Source: Lewinellaceae bacterium
GTDB lineage: Bacteria; Bacteroidota; Bacteroidia; Chitinophagales; Saprospiraceae
Length of the DNA: 64,000 nt
Reading direction: 5' to 3'
NCBI GenBank assembly: GCA_020636135.1
Contig: JACJYK010000001.1
Coordinates: forward strand, 2,714,501-2,778,500
This document shows positions 52,673 through 61,393 of the stretch, piece by piece (position 1 is the first letter of the stretch; each line of letters opens with the position of its first letter). The notes under the pieces are model-generated. The model made no database searches. It was given only the letters and a program-made list of their open reading frames with translations, and was not told the DNA's origin. The translations under genes and the position numbers were made by a program.

Positions 52673-52876
52673 ATTTATAGTTATGATGGGAGCTCAATTG
52701 AGGTTTACCTTGGAAAGGTTTCCGGAGGTCAGGTTGTGGCAAAATGGTTAAATCCCCGCACCGGTGAGATCACCTCCATAGGGAAATATGAAAATTCAGG
52801 CTCCCGGATATTTAAACCCACCGGACCACAGGGCGATGGAAACGATTGGGTGTTGATCCTGGAATCTGTTGAATGA
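52673..52876 (+). pseudogene. In-frame C-terminal domain of the GH140 gene downstream of the TAG
   Basis: The 67 codons after TAG 52670 read IYSYDGSSIEVYLGKVSGG, QVVAKWLNPRTGEITSIG and GDGNDWVLILESVE. This is the small beta domain that normally ends GH140 proteins (NPRTGE and NDWVLVLD words). There is no frameshift, only the one stop codon. It is a nonsense mutation, a sequence error, or a readthrough site. Confidence 0.8.
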
Positions 52877-52908
52877 AAATTCCTAAACCAACACCCCTTA
52901 TTTTCAGG

Positions 52909-54240
52909 TCAGTTATCCTGTTTATTATTCGACTTGCGGGCTGGCGTAGTCTTATTGCCTGACTTCGCCCTGTTGCTGCTTCCTGAGCGCGTGCTGCTAC
53001 CGGGTTTAGTCCCGGTCGACTTGCGAACATTGGAAGACGATGGCTTATTGATCGGTTTCATGGTCTTCTGTGCGGGCTGAGTGCTGGATTTTCTAGGTGA
53101 TTGTACGTTGGATCCGGTTCTTCCGGTCTCCTTTCTTACCGGTGGATTGTTCCGGTATTCTGACGAGCGCGGAGCTGTAGTTCGATTTGTGTTGCGGTTC
53201 ACTTCAGTGCCGGAATTCCGTGGTTGGTTCACTTTGGGAGTAGTCCTCTCGGATGGTTGAGAGCGGTAATTCGGTTGATTGGTGCGCTCAGAAGGACTGG
53301 CACTCCTGTTAGGGGCTGAAGTCCTTTGCCGGGGCTGGACTTCCGTCCCTGGCCGGTCCAATTGGCTCCGGTTGGGAGCTTCCTGACGAGGCCGTTCCTG
53401 ATTACGGTTAACTTCCCTGCGCGGATCTGCCTCCCTGGTATCTGAACGAAGCCGGGCGGGATTGTCTCTTCCTGTTGGCTGATTGTAATTGGGATGATTT
53501 CGCCCCTGGTATTCGCGCACCCTTTGATTCCGGACATGGACATCATTGCTGTACCGGCGATACGGGGTGTAAAAATGATGCACTCGCGGCGCCCGGTAAT
53601 AGTTCACGACATGACAATACCGGTGATATGGCCTGACCCTGTTGATGTAAATATTCCAGGTAAACGGACGCCAGCTAACCCACCAGGTCGGATAATAGTG
53701 CCACCGGTAGGGTGAAGCGTAGACGACGTAATCGCGACCGAAGATCTGTTGTACGACCGGCCAGTAATAAACATTTACGTAATTATCGGAGATGTACTCG
53801 CCGTTGCCAGCTGAACGGCTGCCTTCGAATGGCTCGACAATCATTTCAGGCCCGTACAAGTCTTCATCACCGATGATTTGCAAAAGGGCGCTTCGTGAGC
53901 CGGTACGTTCGATTTCTATTACTGCAACATCCTGTACATCATACCGGCTGACCGGATCCTGCAGGATGATCAGGTGGTAATCCCCTTGTCGGCGGTGTTC
54001 AACCCGGATGTAGTCGATCCTTCCATCTCCATCCAGATCAAGATTATTGACATACGCATCCTGGGAGTTGATCCTGCGTTCGAAGTCGCTGAGAGATCGT
54101 GATGCCTTAAATACTTCAATCGTACCTTCCAGGCTGAAAAAATCACCGTCGTAACCGGTGCGATCATCGTAGGCATATTGTGCATGGGTTACTGCAAGCA
54201 CCATAGCGGATAATATGGCGGTAACGATTAGCCTTTTCAT
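52909..54240 (-). CDS. Hypothetical exported protein with long disordered basic tail
   Basis: The 443-residue product has a signal peptide (1-20, AVTHAQ). Residues 25-150 are a compact domain with a calcium-like loop LDGDGRIDYIRVEHRRQG and GDYHLIILQDPVSRYDVQD. Residues 150-240 are rich in Tyr, Trp and His (YYWPVVQQIFGRDYVVYASP, YYPTWWVSWRPF). The last 200 residues are low-complexity and very basic, full of Arg, Asn, Ser, Pro and Thr (NRTTAPRSSEYR, GSSTRSGSSNRAKSG). The same plan is common in Bacteroidota hypothetical proteins. A role in the cell envelope is likely; the tail could bind acidic polymers. Confidence 0.75.
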   Translation of the reverse strand: MKRLIVTAILSAMVLAVTHAQYAYDDRTGYDGDFFSLEGTIEVFKASRSLSDFERRINSQDAYVNNLDLDGDGRIDYIRVEHRRQGDYHLIILQDPVSRYDVQDVAVIEIERTGSRSALLQIIGDEDLYGPEMIVEPFEGSRSAGNGEYISDNYVNVYYWPVVQQIFGRDYVVYASPYRWHYYPTWWVSWRPFTWNIYINRVRPYHRYCHVVNYYRAPRVHHFYTPYRRYSNDVHVRNQRVREYQGRNHPNYNQPTGRDNPARLRSDTREADPRREVNRNQERPRQEAPNRSQLDRPGTEVQPRQRTSAPNRSASPSERTNQPNYRSQPSERTTPKVNQPRNSGTEVNRNTNRTTAPRSSEYRNNPPVRKETGRTGSNVQSPRKSSTQPAQKTMKPINKPSSSNVRKSTGTKPGSSTRSGSSNRAKSGNKTTPARKSNNKQDN

Positions 54241-54571
54241 ATCTTCAGTTATTTAGTCAAGTTGGCAGGAAAACATCCCTACTAATGATATTAAGGCTAT
54301 TGAGGCTTAGGAAGTTAGCTATGTAAGAGGGTTTAGTTAAAGCTTAACGTGTATGTTATGAAAATGTGATCGGAATGGTCTTTATTCGGGCTTTCTTATC
54401 ACGTGAAACATCCGCTATCCTCCCTGTAAATGGGATCGTCATGACTCAACGGCCGGTTGAAACAAGGAAATCCGTTACTTCCAAAACATATTCCCTACCC
54501 CCCTGCTGAACGAGGCTTCGGCCCGATGAATGGTAATAAAGCGGTTCATAAACAAAAAAACACACCACCTA
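54241..54571. other. Intergenic region between divergent genes, upstream of the ArsR promoter
   Basis: No gene is visible on either strand. The region supplies the promoters of the two divergent genes; only the one at 54572-54618 is clear. Confidence 0.5.
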
Positions 54572-54618
54572 TTGTGTAGTCACATAACTACATATATATT
54601 TGTAGTCAAATGGCTACA
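54572..54618 (+). promoter_or_regulatory. Promoter with two matching operator palindromes for the ArsR operon
   Basis: TTG at 54572-54574, a 20-base spacer and TATATTTG at 54595-54602 match the Bacteroidota promoter pattern. Two palindromes, TGTAGTCACATAACTACA (54575-54592) and TGTAGTCAAATGGCTACA (54601-54618), share TGTAG-n8-CTACA arms. They lie 26 bases apart, over the spacer and the start site. A dimeric ArsR-type repressor bound there would block polymerase. The second box ends 2 bases before the ATG at 54621. Confidence 0.75.
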
Positions 54619-54620
54619 TT

Positions 54621-54944
54621 ATGCAAATGAGACGAGATGTTTTTCAGGCCATCGCCGATCCGACGAGACGGGCCATCCTGTTGTTGGTAGCTACACAATC
54701 GCTGACCGCCGGGGCCATCGCAGCCAATTTTGATACTGCACGGCCTACCGTATCCAAGCACCTCCAGATACTCACGGAATGCGAACTCCTGAACCAGGAG
54801 CAGCAGGGACGAGAGATCTATTACCAGCTTAATCCTCGAAGAATGAAAGAAGTCGCCGACTTTATCGAACCCTTCCGGTTATTCTGGGATGACCGGTTCA
54901 ACAAACTGGAATCCATTATGAAAAATCATCAATCCAAACAATAA
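54621..54944 (+). CDS. ArsR-family winged-helix repressor
   Basis: In the 107-residue product, ATG at 54621 gives MQMRRDVFQAIADPTRRAILLL; ATG at 54627 is as likely. Family words are FQAIADPTRRAIL, LTAGAIAANFDTARPTVSKHLQIL (recognition helix) and EQQGREIYYQLNPRRMKEV. It lacks the paired cysteines of metal sensors and belongs to the subgroup that is usually joined to an SRPBCC gene, as here (6-base gap). It probably represses itself through the two upstream palindromes. The effector is unknown. Confidence 0.9.
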   Translation: MQMRRDVFQAIADPTRRAILLLVATQSLTAGAIAANFDTARPTVSKHLQILTECELLNQEQQGREIYYQLNPRRMKEVADFIEPFRLFWDDRFNKLESIMKNHQSKQ

Positions 54945-54950
54945 ACACTT

Positions 54951-55421
54951 ATGGAACGCAAAACCCAGGTACATGCCGAAGACGGCAGACAGGAAATCCT
55001 GATCACCAGAGAATTCGACCTGCCCGTTGATTTACTTTTCAAAGCTTACATCGAACCGGAGATCGTAGAGCAATGGATGGGCACCAAGGTGCTGAAACTG
55101 GAAAACAAACGTCAGGGAGGCTACCTGTTTGAGACCACCGATCCCATGGGAAACAAACACCTTTTCAGCGGCGTCATTCATGAAATAGAATCCGGCAAGA
55201 AAATTACCAGGACCTTTGAAATGGAAAATACTCCCTTTCCGGTGCAACTCGAATACCTGGAATTTGAAGCCTTAACCGAGCAAACCAGCGTATTAAAGAT
55301 GCAGATGGTTTTTAAATCGGTTGCATTCCGCGATCAGCTTCTGAAAATGCCATTTGCCCAGGGAATTAACATGGCACATAATCGGCTGGAAAAAATTGTC
55401 CGCTCATTAAATGCTCAATAA
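54951..55421 (+). CDS. SRPBCC/AHSA1-domain protein
   Basis: The 156-residue cytoplasmic product has the AHSA1-like fold: ITREFDLPVDLLFKAYIEPE, IVEQWMGTKVLKLENKRQG, YLFETTDPMGNKHLFSGVIHE and the final helix GINMAHNRLEKIVRSL. The fold forms a cavity for small hydrophobic ligands, or acts as an Hsp90-activator-type domain. ArsR plus AHSA1 pairs are common, and their physiological role is not settled. It is co-transcribed with the ArsR gene. Confidence 0.88.
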   Translation: MERKTQVHAEDGRQEILITREFDLPVDLLFKAYIEPEIVEQWMGTKVLKLENKRQGGYLFETTDPMGNKHLFSGVIHEIESGKKITRTFEMENTPFPVQLEYLEFEALTEQTSVLKMQMVFKSVAFRDQLLKMPFAQGINMAHNRLEKIVRSLNAQ

Positions 55422-55466
55422 TTCGTCATCAAGCAATCTTTAAAAATCACCTGAAAATCAAAACTT

Positions 55467-55835
55467 ATGAACATTGCATTATGGATTTTACAAGCATTAC
55501 TCGCCTTGCATACCCTCGTAGGCGCCATCTGGAAGTTCTCCAATTCTGAACAAACCGTGGGCCCGCTGGCGGGCATTCCGCATGGTATCTGGCAAGCCCT
55601 GAGTATCGTCGAAATTATTGCAGCCATCGGACTGGTCCTGCCAGTCATCAACAAGCGTTTTGGCCGTTATGTCCCCCTGGCTGCCCTGTTTGTTACTGCC
55701 GAAATGATATTTTTCTCGATTGTTTTGCTGGCTTCCGGCGCAACGGATTATAATCCCATGTATTATTGGCTGGTGGTGGCCGCCATTTGTATTTTTATCG
55801 CCTACGGCAGAATGCGCTTAAACCCGATCCGTTAA
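55467..55835 (+). CDS. DoxX-like four-helix membrane protein
   Basis: The 122-residue product has four membrane helices (about 2-20, 42-62, 70-92 and 97-115) and the family words TLVGAIWKFSN, GIPHGIWQALSIVEIIAAIGLVLP and FGRYVPLAALFVTAEMIFF. DoxX-like proteins are found next to ArsR/SRPBCC genes in many genomes; a redox or small-molecule role has been proposed for some. It follows the SRPBCC gene by 45 bases and is likely in the same operon. Confidence 0.8.
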   Translation: MNIALWILQALLALHTLVGAIWKFSNSEQTVGPLAGIPHGIWQALSIVEIIAAIGLVLPVINKRFGRYVPLAALFVTAEMIFFSIVLLASGATDYNPMYYWLVVAAICIFIAYGRMRLNPIR

Positions 55836-55899
55836 TTTCAACCAGGTTTTAATCTTACATAAAATTCACACTTTATATCTGATAAATAAAATTGAAACC

Positions 55900-56460
55900 A
55901 TGAGCCATCCAGAATTAACCAGCGAGCAAAAAACCGCATTAATAAAAATATTGCAGGCACGATTTAAGAAAAACATGCAGCGCCATGAAGGCCTGGAATG
56001 GCTAACCGTTCAAAAGGTACTGGAAGCCAACCCAGGTAAATTATGGTCGTTGTTTCAAATGGAAGAGACCGGAGGAGAACCTGATGTGGTGGGCGTGGAT
56101 CCTGCATCCGGATCCTTCCTCTTCAACGATTGTGCAGACGAAAGTCCCAAAGGACGCCGAAGCCTGTGTTATGATCGCGCTGCCTGGGACTCGAGAAAAG
56201 AACACAAACCCAAAGACAGTGCCATGGAGATGGCCGACGCCATGGGTATTCAAATACTTACAGAGGAAGAATACCGTGCGCTTCAACAATTGGGAGCTTT
56301 TGATCTGAAAACGTCCAGCTGGGTCAAAACTTCTGAAAAAATCAGGAAATTAGGGGGTGCCCTGTTTTGCGATCGACGTTTTGATACCGTTTTTTTGTAC
56401 CATAATGGTGCAGAATCGTATTATGCGGCACGTGGATTCCGAGGTAAGCTTATCGTCTGA
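55900..56460 (+). CDS. DUF4256-family protein
   Basis: The 186-residue cytoplasmic product is easily recognised by RFKKNMQRHEGLEWLTVQ, GKLWSLFQMEETGGEPDVVG, FNDCADESPKGRRSLCYDR, AMEMADAMGIQILTEEEY and GALFCDRRFDTVFVYHNGAESYYAARGFRG-type words across its whole length. The function of the family is not known. It lies 64 bases after the DoxX-like gene and 27 before the YdeI gene, all in the same direction. Confidence 0.9.
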   Translation: MSHPELTSEQKTALIKILQARFKKNMQRHEGLEWLTVQKVLEANPGKLWSLFQMEETGGEPDVVGVDPASGSFLFNDCADESPKGRRSLCYDRAAWDSRKEHKPKDSAMEMADAMGIQILTEEEYRALQQLGAFDLKTSSWVKTSEKIRKLGGALFCDRRFDTVFLYHNGAESYYAARGFRGKLIV

Positions 56461-56487
56461 TCAAGACTGTTAAACAAAAATATTTGT

Positions 56488-57063
56488 ATGAATAAAGTCG
56501 ATGCGTTCCTGTTGAAAGCCAAGCAATGGCGCGATGAATTCGAAGCATTACGGGAAATTGTCCTTGCATGCGACTTAACTGAAGACTTCAAATGGATGCA
56601 TCCCTGTTATACGTACCAGGGGGCCAACATTGTGGTGATCCATGGATTTAAGGAATACTGTGCCTTACTCTTTTTTAAAGGAGCGTTGCTGGAAGACACC
56701 CATAACCTGCTGATCCAGCAAACCGAAAATGTCCAGTCCGCACGTCAAATCCGCTTCACCGGTCTGGATCAGATCAAAAAGTTAGCACCGGTACTGCAAA
56801 CCTATATTTATCAGGCAATCGAAGTGGAAAGGGCGGGTCTGAAAGTGGAATTAAAAAAGACCTCAGAATATAATATGCCTGAAGAATTCCAGGACAAACT
56901 GGATAACATGCCGGAGTTAAAAAAGGCATTTGATGCGCTGACGCCGGGCAGGCAGCGAGGCTATCTCTATTATTTCTCTCAGGCGAAACAAGCCAAAACA
57001 AGGATAGCAAGGGTCGAAAAATGGATCCCGCAAATATTGGCCGGAAAAGGAATAGACGACTAA
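56488..57063 (+). CDS. YdeI/OmpD-associated family protein (DUF1801-like)
   Basis: In the 191-residue product, the N-terminal half has the DUF1801 fold (WRDEFEALREIVLACDLTED, FKWMHPCYTYQGANIVVIHGF, CALLFFKGALLED). The C-terminal half has the OmdA-like helix MPEEFQDKLDNMPELKKAFDAL and TPGRQRGYLYYFSQAKQ followed by AKTRIARVEKWIPQIL. Members are linked in some bacteria with resistance to cationic peptides or with porin regulation. It is the last of the ArsR-led series. A decayed fragment of a similar gene lies at 61215-61352. Confidence 0.88.
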   Translation: MNKVDAFLLKAKQWRDEFEALREIVLACDLTEDFKWMHPCYTYQGANIVVIHGFKEYCALLFFKGALLEDTHNLLIQQTENVQSARQIRFTGLDQIKKLAPVLQTYIYQAIEVERAGLKVELKKTSEYNMPEEFQDKLDNMPELKKAFDALTPGRQRGYLYYFSQAKQAKTRIARVEKWIPQILAGKGIDD

Positions 57064-57253
57064 GTACGAATTAACCAGGATTTTTCAGACACTCTTTTAC
57101 CCAGTTCCTCTTGCATCCGGGAGCTATTATTGATTGCCACGCCTGAAAATGGAGTCACCTATTTTTGGGTCTCCCTGGCCACAATTTCTTTGTCTGGCCG
57201 GACTGGCCTCTCATTCTTCCAATAATCACTATCTTATGCAACCAAGCCAGTAA

Positions 57254-59170
57254 TTGATGCTATTAAACATTTCTTTTCATTTTGATTACTTTCCACTGCT
57301 GGTTGTAGCGGCAATTGCCTGGGGCACCCCTATCCTGCTCACATTATTCAAATTAAAAAAGATACCCTCGGTCATCTTCGAGATTATTTTCGGGTACTTT
57401 ATTGGTAGAATTCTGCTACAGGACATCGACCATGAGAGTATGCGGATCCTGGAGTATTTTGCGCTTACGGGGTTTATTTTTTTAATGTTTCTCGGTGGCC
57501 TGGAGATCGATGTAGACCAAATCCTGGCCTCGCTACCCAGGAAGCGTTTTTCGTATAAACAATTTATCCAAAACCCGCTTTTGGTTGGCCTCACGTATTT
57601 CCTGCTTTCTATTGTGCTGGCTTATCTGGGGACGGTATTGCTTGCCCAATACATCAACATTCCTCACATCTGGTATTTTGCGCTGATCATGGTGACCACA
57701 TCTGTTGGTATTGTAGTACCCGTACTCAAGGAGCGGGATGAGATTAAAAATCACTACGGGCAAATGATCATCATCGCTGCAGCCATTGCCGATATTTTCA
57801 GCATCATCCTGTTCACCTTCACCGCATTTATCATTAAAAATGGGTTTCAATTAGAGCTTTTATACATCCTGGGATTATTTGTCATATTCGTTATTGCCTA
57901 CCTGATCGGCAACCGGCTGAAGAATATTCCAGTCATGAAAAAGCTCGCTTTTCAATTGTCGCACGCGGCATCCCAGATTCGCATCCGGGGCAGCATTTTG
58001 CTGATCATGCTTTTTGTGGTGGTCGCACAGTTTATCGATGAAGAGGCCGTGCTCCTTGGAGCATTCCTGATTGGGCTGATCCTCTCATCCATGCTTCACC
58101 GGGAACGGTCCGTCATGCTGCTCAAATTGGATGGTATGGGCTATGGATTCTTCATTCCCATCTTCTTCATCATGGTAGGTGTCGAATTCGATCCCAGCGC
58201 ATTGAAGGAATTTGATCAGTCGCTCTTTGGGTTCCTGGCTTTGCTGCTGATCACCTTGTTCCTGGTCAAAATCATCCCTTCCATCCTGTGGAAGCCTGTA
58301 TTCGGGACTAAACAAGCCATTGCCGGAGGCTTTTTAATGTCTTCCCGCCTAAGCCTGATCATAGCGGCCTCGTCCATCGGATTGGAGATGGGAGTGATCA
58401 CGCCCGGTATCAACGCCAGTTTTATCATCATGGCCATCATCACCTGTTTCTCATCTCCATTTATTTTCAACTGGTTGTCCCCGGTTAATTTACTGTTCGG
58501 TGACAAAACGATCATTGTAGGCGGTAGCAGCACTGCAGTTGTATTGGCAAGAAGGTTATCGATGAATGGCAAGAAATCCATCATTCTGGAAATTGATTCC
58601 GTGCGAGCCGCCGATATCAAAAACAAAGGGCTACAATGCTTGCAGGCAGATGGTGAAAAAATCACTACCTATCAGGATCTAAAGCTTCGGCCATCTGATT
58701 TTGTGATTGTTGAAACCGGATCCCCGGAGAAGAATTATAAAATATCCAAGATGTTGCGCAATGAGCTCATGCACGACAACATCATCACACGTTCCAGCAC
58801 CTCAGCCATCGAGCATAAATTAAAAACGCTGGGTGTAAAAACCATCGATGTGGTTGGCGTGGTTGCAACAACATTTGAAAATCTGATCCTGCGACCCACC
58901 ACCTATCATGCATTGGTCGAATCTTTTGATAACTTCAGTGTGGAGGAAGTGCTGATCACCAATCAGGAAATTGACGGGCGTCAGCTCAAAGAAATACCAT
59001 TTCATAAAGATGCCATTCTGATGATGGTCAAGCGCGATAAAACGTTTTATATTCCCCATGGTGAAACCTACTTCCGGACTGGTGATATCATGCATGTGTT
59101 TGGAACCCAGACCGCGCTGATGGATACACGGGAGAAGATGGGGATGGAAGATTTGAGATGGAAGATTTGA
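57254..59170 (+). CDS. CPA2-family cation:proton antiporter with TrkA-N and TrkA-C domains
   Basis: In the 638-residue product, residues 10-410 hold about 12 membrane helices with antiporter words (FEIIFGYFIGRILLQ, ALTGFIFLMFLGGLEID, IMVTTSVGIVVPVLKERD, PIFFIMVGVEFDPSAL). Residues 415-540 are a TrkA-N nucleotide domain (KTIIVGGSSTAVVLARRLS, IILEIDSVRA, DFVIVETGSPEKNYKISKML). Residues 555-635 are a TrkA-C domain (VEEVLITNQEIDGRQLKEI). It exchanges potassium or sodium for protons and is gated by nucleotide or redox state. The last 9 residues (GMEDLRWKI) are encoded by a tandem repeat that runs past the stop. Confidence 0.92.
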   Translation: MMLLNISFHFDYFPLLVVAAIAWGTPILLTLFKLKKIPSVIFEIIFGYFIGRILLQDIDHESMRILEYFALTGFIFLMFLGGLEIDVDQILASLPRKRFSYKQFIQNPLLVGLTYFLLSIVLAYLGTVLLAQYINIPHIWYFALIMVTTSVGIVVPVLKERDEIKNHYGQMIIIAAAIADIFSIILFTFTAFIIKNGFQLELLYILGLFVIFVIAYLIGNRLKNIPVMKKLAFQLSHAASQIRIRGSILLIMLFVVVAQFIDEEAVLLGAFLIGLILSSMLHRERSVMLLKLDGMGYGFFIPIFFIMVGVEFDPSALKEFDQSLFGFLALLLITLFLVKIIPSILWKPVFGTKQAIAGGFLMSSRLSLIIAASSIGLEMGVITPGINASFIIMAIITCFSSPFIFNWLSPVNLLFGDKTIIVGGSSTAVVLARRLSMNGKKSIILEIDSVRAADIKNKGLQCLQADGEKITTYQDLKLRPSDFVIVETGSPEKNYKISKMLRNELMHDNIITRSSTSAIEHKLKTLGVKTIDVVGVVATTFENLILRPTTYHALVESFDNFSVEEVLITNQEIDGRQLKEIPFHKDAILMMVKRDKTFYIPHGETYFRTGDIMHVFGTQTALMDTREKMGMEDLRWKI

Positions 59171-59200
59171 GATGGATTTGTGATTTGAGATTTGAGATAT
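59147..59200 (+). repeat. Short tandem repeat (GATTTGAGATGGAA type) spanning the antiporter stop
   Basis: Variants of GATTTGAGAT recur five times between 59151 and 59200, covering the last codons of the antiporter and the 28-base gap to the esterase. The final copy ends at the ATG of the next gene. Confidence 0.75.
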
Positions 59201-61121
59201 GAGAACTTATGCATTCGTTTTTGGTGCCTTGATTTTAACAACGCTGGCAGCTGCTCAGGTCCGTTTGCCCCGGCTGATCAGCAATGGCATGATCCTTCAA
59301 CGCGATGTGCCGGTAAATGTGTGGGGTTGGGCTACACCAAAAGAGAAAGTTAGCATCAGGATGGACCAGGAAACCTGGGACGTCCAAGCGGATGATCAGG
59401 GCAACTGGTTATTATCCTTACCAGCCCATACCGCCGGCGGACCCCATCAGATTACCTTTACAGCCAGCAATCAGATCATCCTGCATGATGTTTACTTCGG
59501 CGAAGTATGGTTGTGCAGCGGACAGTCCAATATGGAGCTGATGATGGACCGGGTGAAAGATAAATATCCCGAGGTCATAGCGACCGCAGACAATTCATAC
59601 ATCAGGCAGTTTACCGTACCCGATGAATACGATTTCAAAGCAGAGCGAAAGGATTATCGTGAAGGATCCTGGGTTCCGCTAAATCGTCAGTCCATTGCTT
59701 CTTTTTCAGCCGTTGCTTACTTTTTTGCTGATAATCTCTATCAAAAATACCATGTCCCCATTGGCCTGATCAATGCGGCATTAGGTGGCTCACCCGTACA
59801 ATCCTGGATGAGTGAAGACGCCATCAGGTCCTTTCCCGAAGACTACGAAGAAGGGCTGAAATACCGCGACGATCAGTTGATCGAAAGGACAGAAAAGATG
59901 AACCGGAACAACAGCAACACCTGGTTCAGGGATTTGAATCAGTCCGATAACGGCCTTAAGGAACATTGGCAGGATCCGGACCTCATGGATGCTTCCTGGC
60001 CTGAAATGCAAGTTCCTGGGTATTGGACAGATGTGGACCCGGCTATTCATACCGGCGCTGTGTGGTTTCGAAAACATTTCAACCTAGCCGGAAATCTTGC
60101 CGGTCAAGCCGGAAGACTTTTCCTCGGACGGATCGTTGACGCCGACTCTGTCTATTTAAATGGCCGTTTCGTCGGTACCACCGGATACCAGTATCCACCC
60201 CGTAAATACGATATTCCATCCGGGCTGTTGAAGCAAAATGACAATGTTATCAGCATACGTGTTATCAGTCAATCCGGTAAGGGAGGTTTTGTGCCGGATA
60301 AGCCTTATGCCATTTATTTTCCCCATGACACTTTTAACCTAATGGGTAACTGGAAGTATCACGTAGGCACTCAAATTGCACCGATTGCCCCCACTGTTTT
60401 TGTTCGTTGGAAGCCTATGGGGTTATTCAATGCGATGATCGCACCGCTACTCCCCTATTCCATCAAAGGAGCCATCTGGTTTCAGGGCGAATCAAATACG
60501 GGCGATCCAGGCAATTACCAGGCTCTTCTGACTTCTATGATCCGGGACTGGCGCAAACGATTCGGTCAGGACAGTCTGCCATTCATCATAATCCAACTGG
60601 CAAATTTCCTGGAAGAAAGCGAACAACCTGTCGAAAGCAACTGGGCCGAACTGCGTGAAGCACAGCGCAAGACGGCACAATTACCCAAGACCGGATTGGC
60701 CGTCACGATCGACCTGGGAGAATGGAATGATATCCATCCTCTGAATAAAAAAGATGTAGGACACCGGGCTGCTTTACAGGCATTTCAGGTTGCTTATGGA
60801 GAAAAAATGGTTGCAGCCGGACCAATGCCGATCCAGGCTGTCCGGAAGGGGAAAAAAGTGCGTATTGACTTCACAGGTACCGGCACCGGAATGATTGCGG
60901 AAAATGGCCTCCCGCTAAGTTATTTTGCGCTTACCGGGCCGGACAATCATTGGGTTTGGGCAACCGCCAAAATAAAAGGCACCCGGATTACCGTCTGGAG
61001 CCAGGACGTTAAAAACCCGATCAAAGTGCGCTACGCCTGGGCGGACAATCCTGCCGCTGCCAACCTCTGCAACAAAGAAGGGCTGCCTGCCTGCCCTTTC
61101 GAAATGGACGTTCAGGAATAA
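59199..61121 (+). CDS. Sialate O-acetylesterase (SGNH family), secreted
   Basis: The 640-residue product has a signal peptide (1-19, LTTLAAAQ). SGNH blocks are WLCSGQSNMELMMDRV (nucleophile Ser), NAALGGSPVQSWMS, IKGAIWFQGESNTGDPGNY and WNDIHPLNKKDVGHRAA (catalytic Asp-x-x-His). A beta sandwich is inserted between the blocks (residues about 255-390, GAVWFRKHFNLAGN and RDSVYLNGRFVGTTGYQY-like text), as is normal for this type. It removes O-acetyl groups from sialic acids or plant sugars such as acetylated pectin. No sialic-acid genes are near, and the window's pectin enzymes favour a plant substrate. Confidence 0.93.
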   Translation: MRTYAFVFGALILTTLAAAQVRLPRLISNGMILQRDVPVNVWGWATPKEKVSIRMDQETWDVQADDQGNWLLSLPAHTAGGPHQITFTASNQIILHDVYFGEVWLCSGQSNMELMMDRVKDKYPEVIATADNSYIRQFTVPDEYDFKAERKDYREGSWVPLNRQSIASFSAVAYFFADNLYQKYHVPIGLINAALGGSPVQSWMSEDAIRSFPEDYEEGLKYRDDQLIERTEKMNRNNSNTWFRDLNQSDNGLKEHWQDPDLMDASWPEMQVPGYWTDVDPAIHTGAVWFRKHFNLAGNLAGQAGRLFLGRIVDADSVYLNGRFVGTTGYQYPPRKYDIPSGLLKQNDNVISIRVISQSGKGGFVPDKPYAIYFPHDTFNLMGNWKYHVGTQIAPIAPTVFVRWKPMGLFNAMIAPLLPYSIKGAIWFQGESNTGDPGNYQALLTSMIRDWRKRFGQDSLPFIIIQLANFLEESEQPVESNWAELREAQRKTAQLPKTGLAVTIDLGEWNDIHPLNKKDVGHRAALQAFQVAYGEKMVAAGPMPIQAVRKGKKVRIDFTGTGTGMIAENGLPLSYFALTGPDNHWVWATAKIKGTRITVWSQDVKNPIKVRYAWADNPAAANLCNKEGLPACPFEMDVQE

Positions 61122-61214
61122 AAGGGTAAACCGGACCGGCCCTTGTTTAACCGGAATTTTATCCGATCAAATACCGATATTTCCAGGAATGAACCTGTTT
61201 TAAACCCATATCAC

Positions 61215-61352
61215 ATGAATTCGCTTGTAGATGATTACATCGACAGGTATTTTTCGGAACCAAAACAAGCCAAGACCAGGGTAGCACGAATTGATAAGTG
61301 CCTGAAACAGACCCTCTCCGGAGCCGGGTTAAATGACCGGTACCGGTGCTGA
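61215..61352 (+). pseudogene. C-terminal remnant of a YdeI/OmpD-associated gene
   Basis: Bases 61236-61350 encode DRYFSEPKQAKTRVARIDKC and LKQTLSGAGLNDR, which matches the end of the YdeI protein of the window (YFSQAKQAKTRIARVEKW, PQILAGKGIDD) at more than half of the positions. Nothing of the first 150 residues remains. It is a decayed paralogue, or a fragment left after recombination; an unrelated short gene is unlikely. Confidence 0.7.
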
Positions 61353-61393
61353 TTGGCTCCATCCAAATTGCCATGCGAAAATAAGTTGGAACA

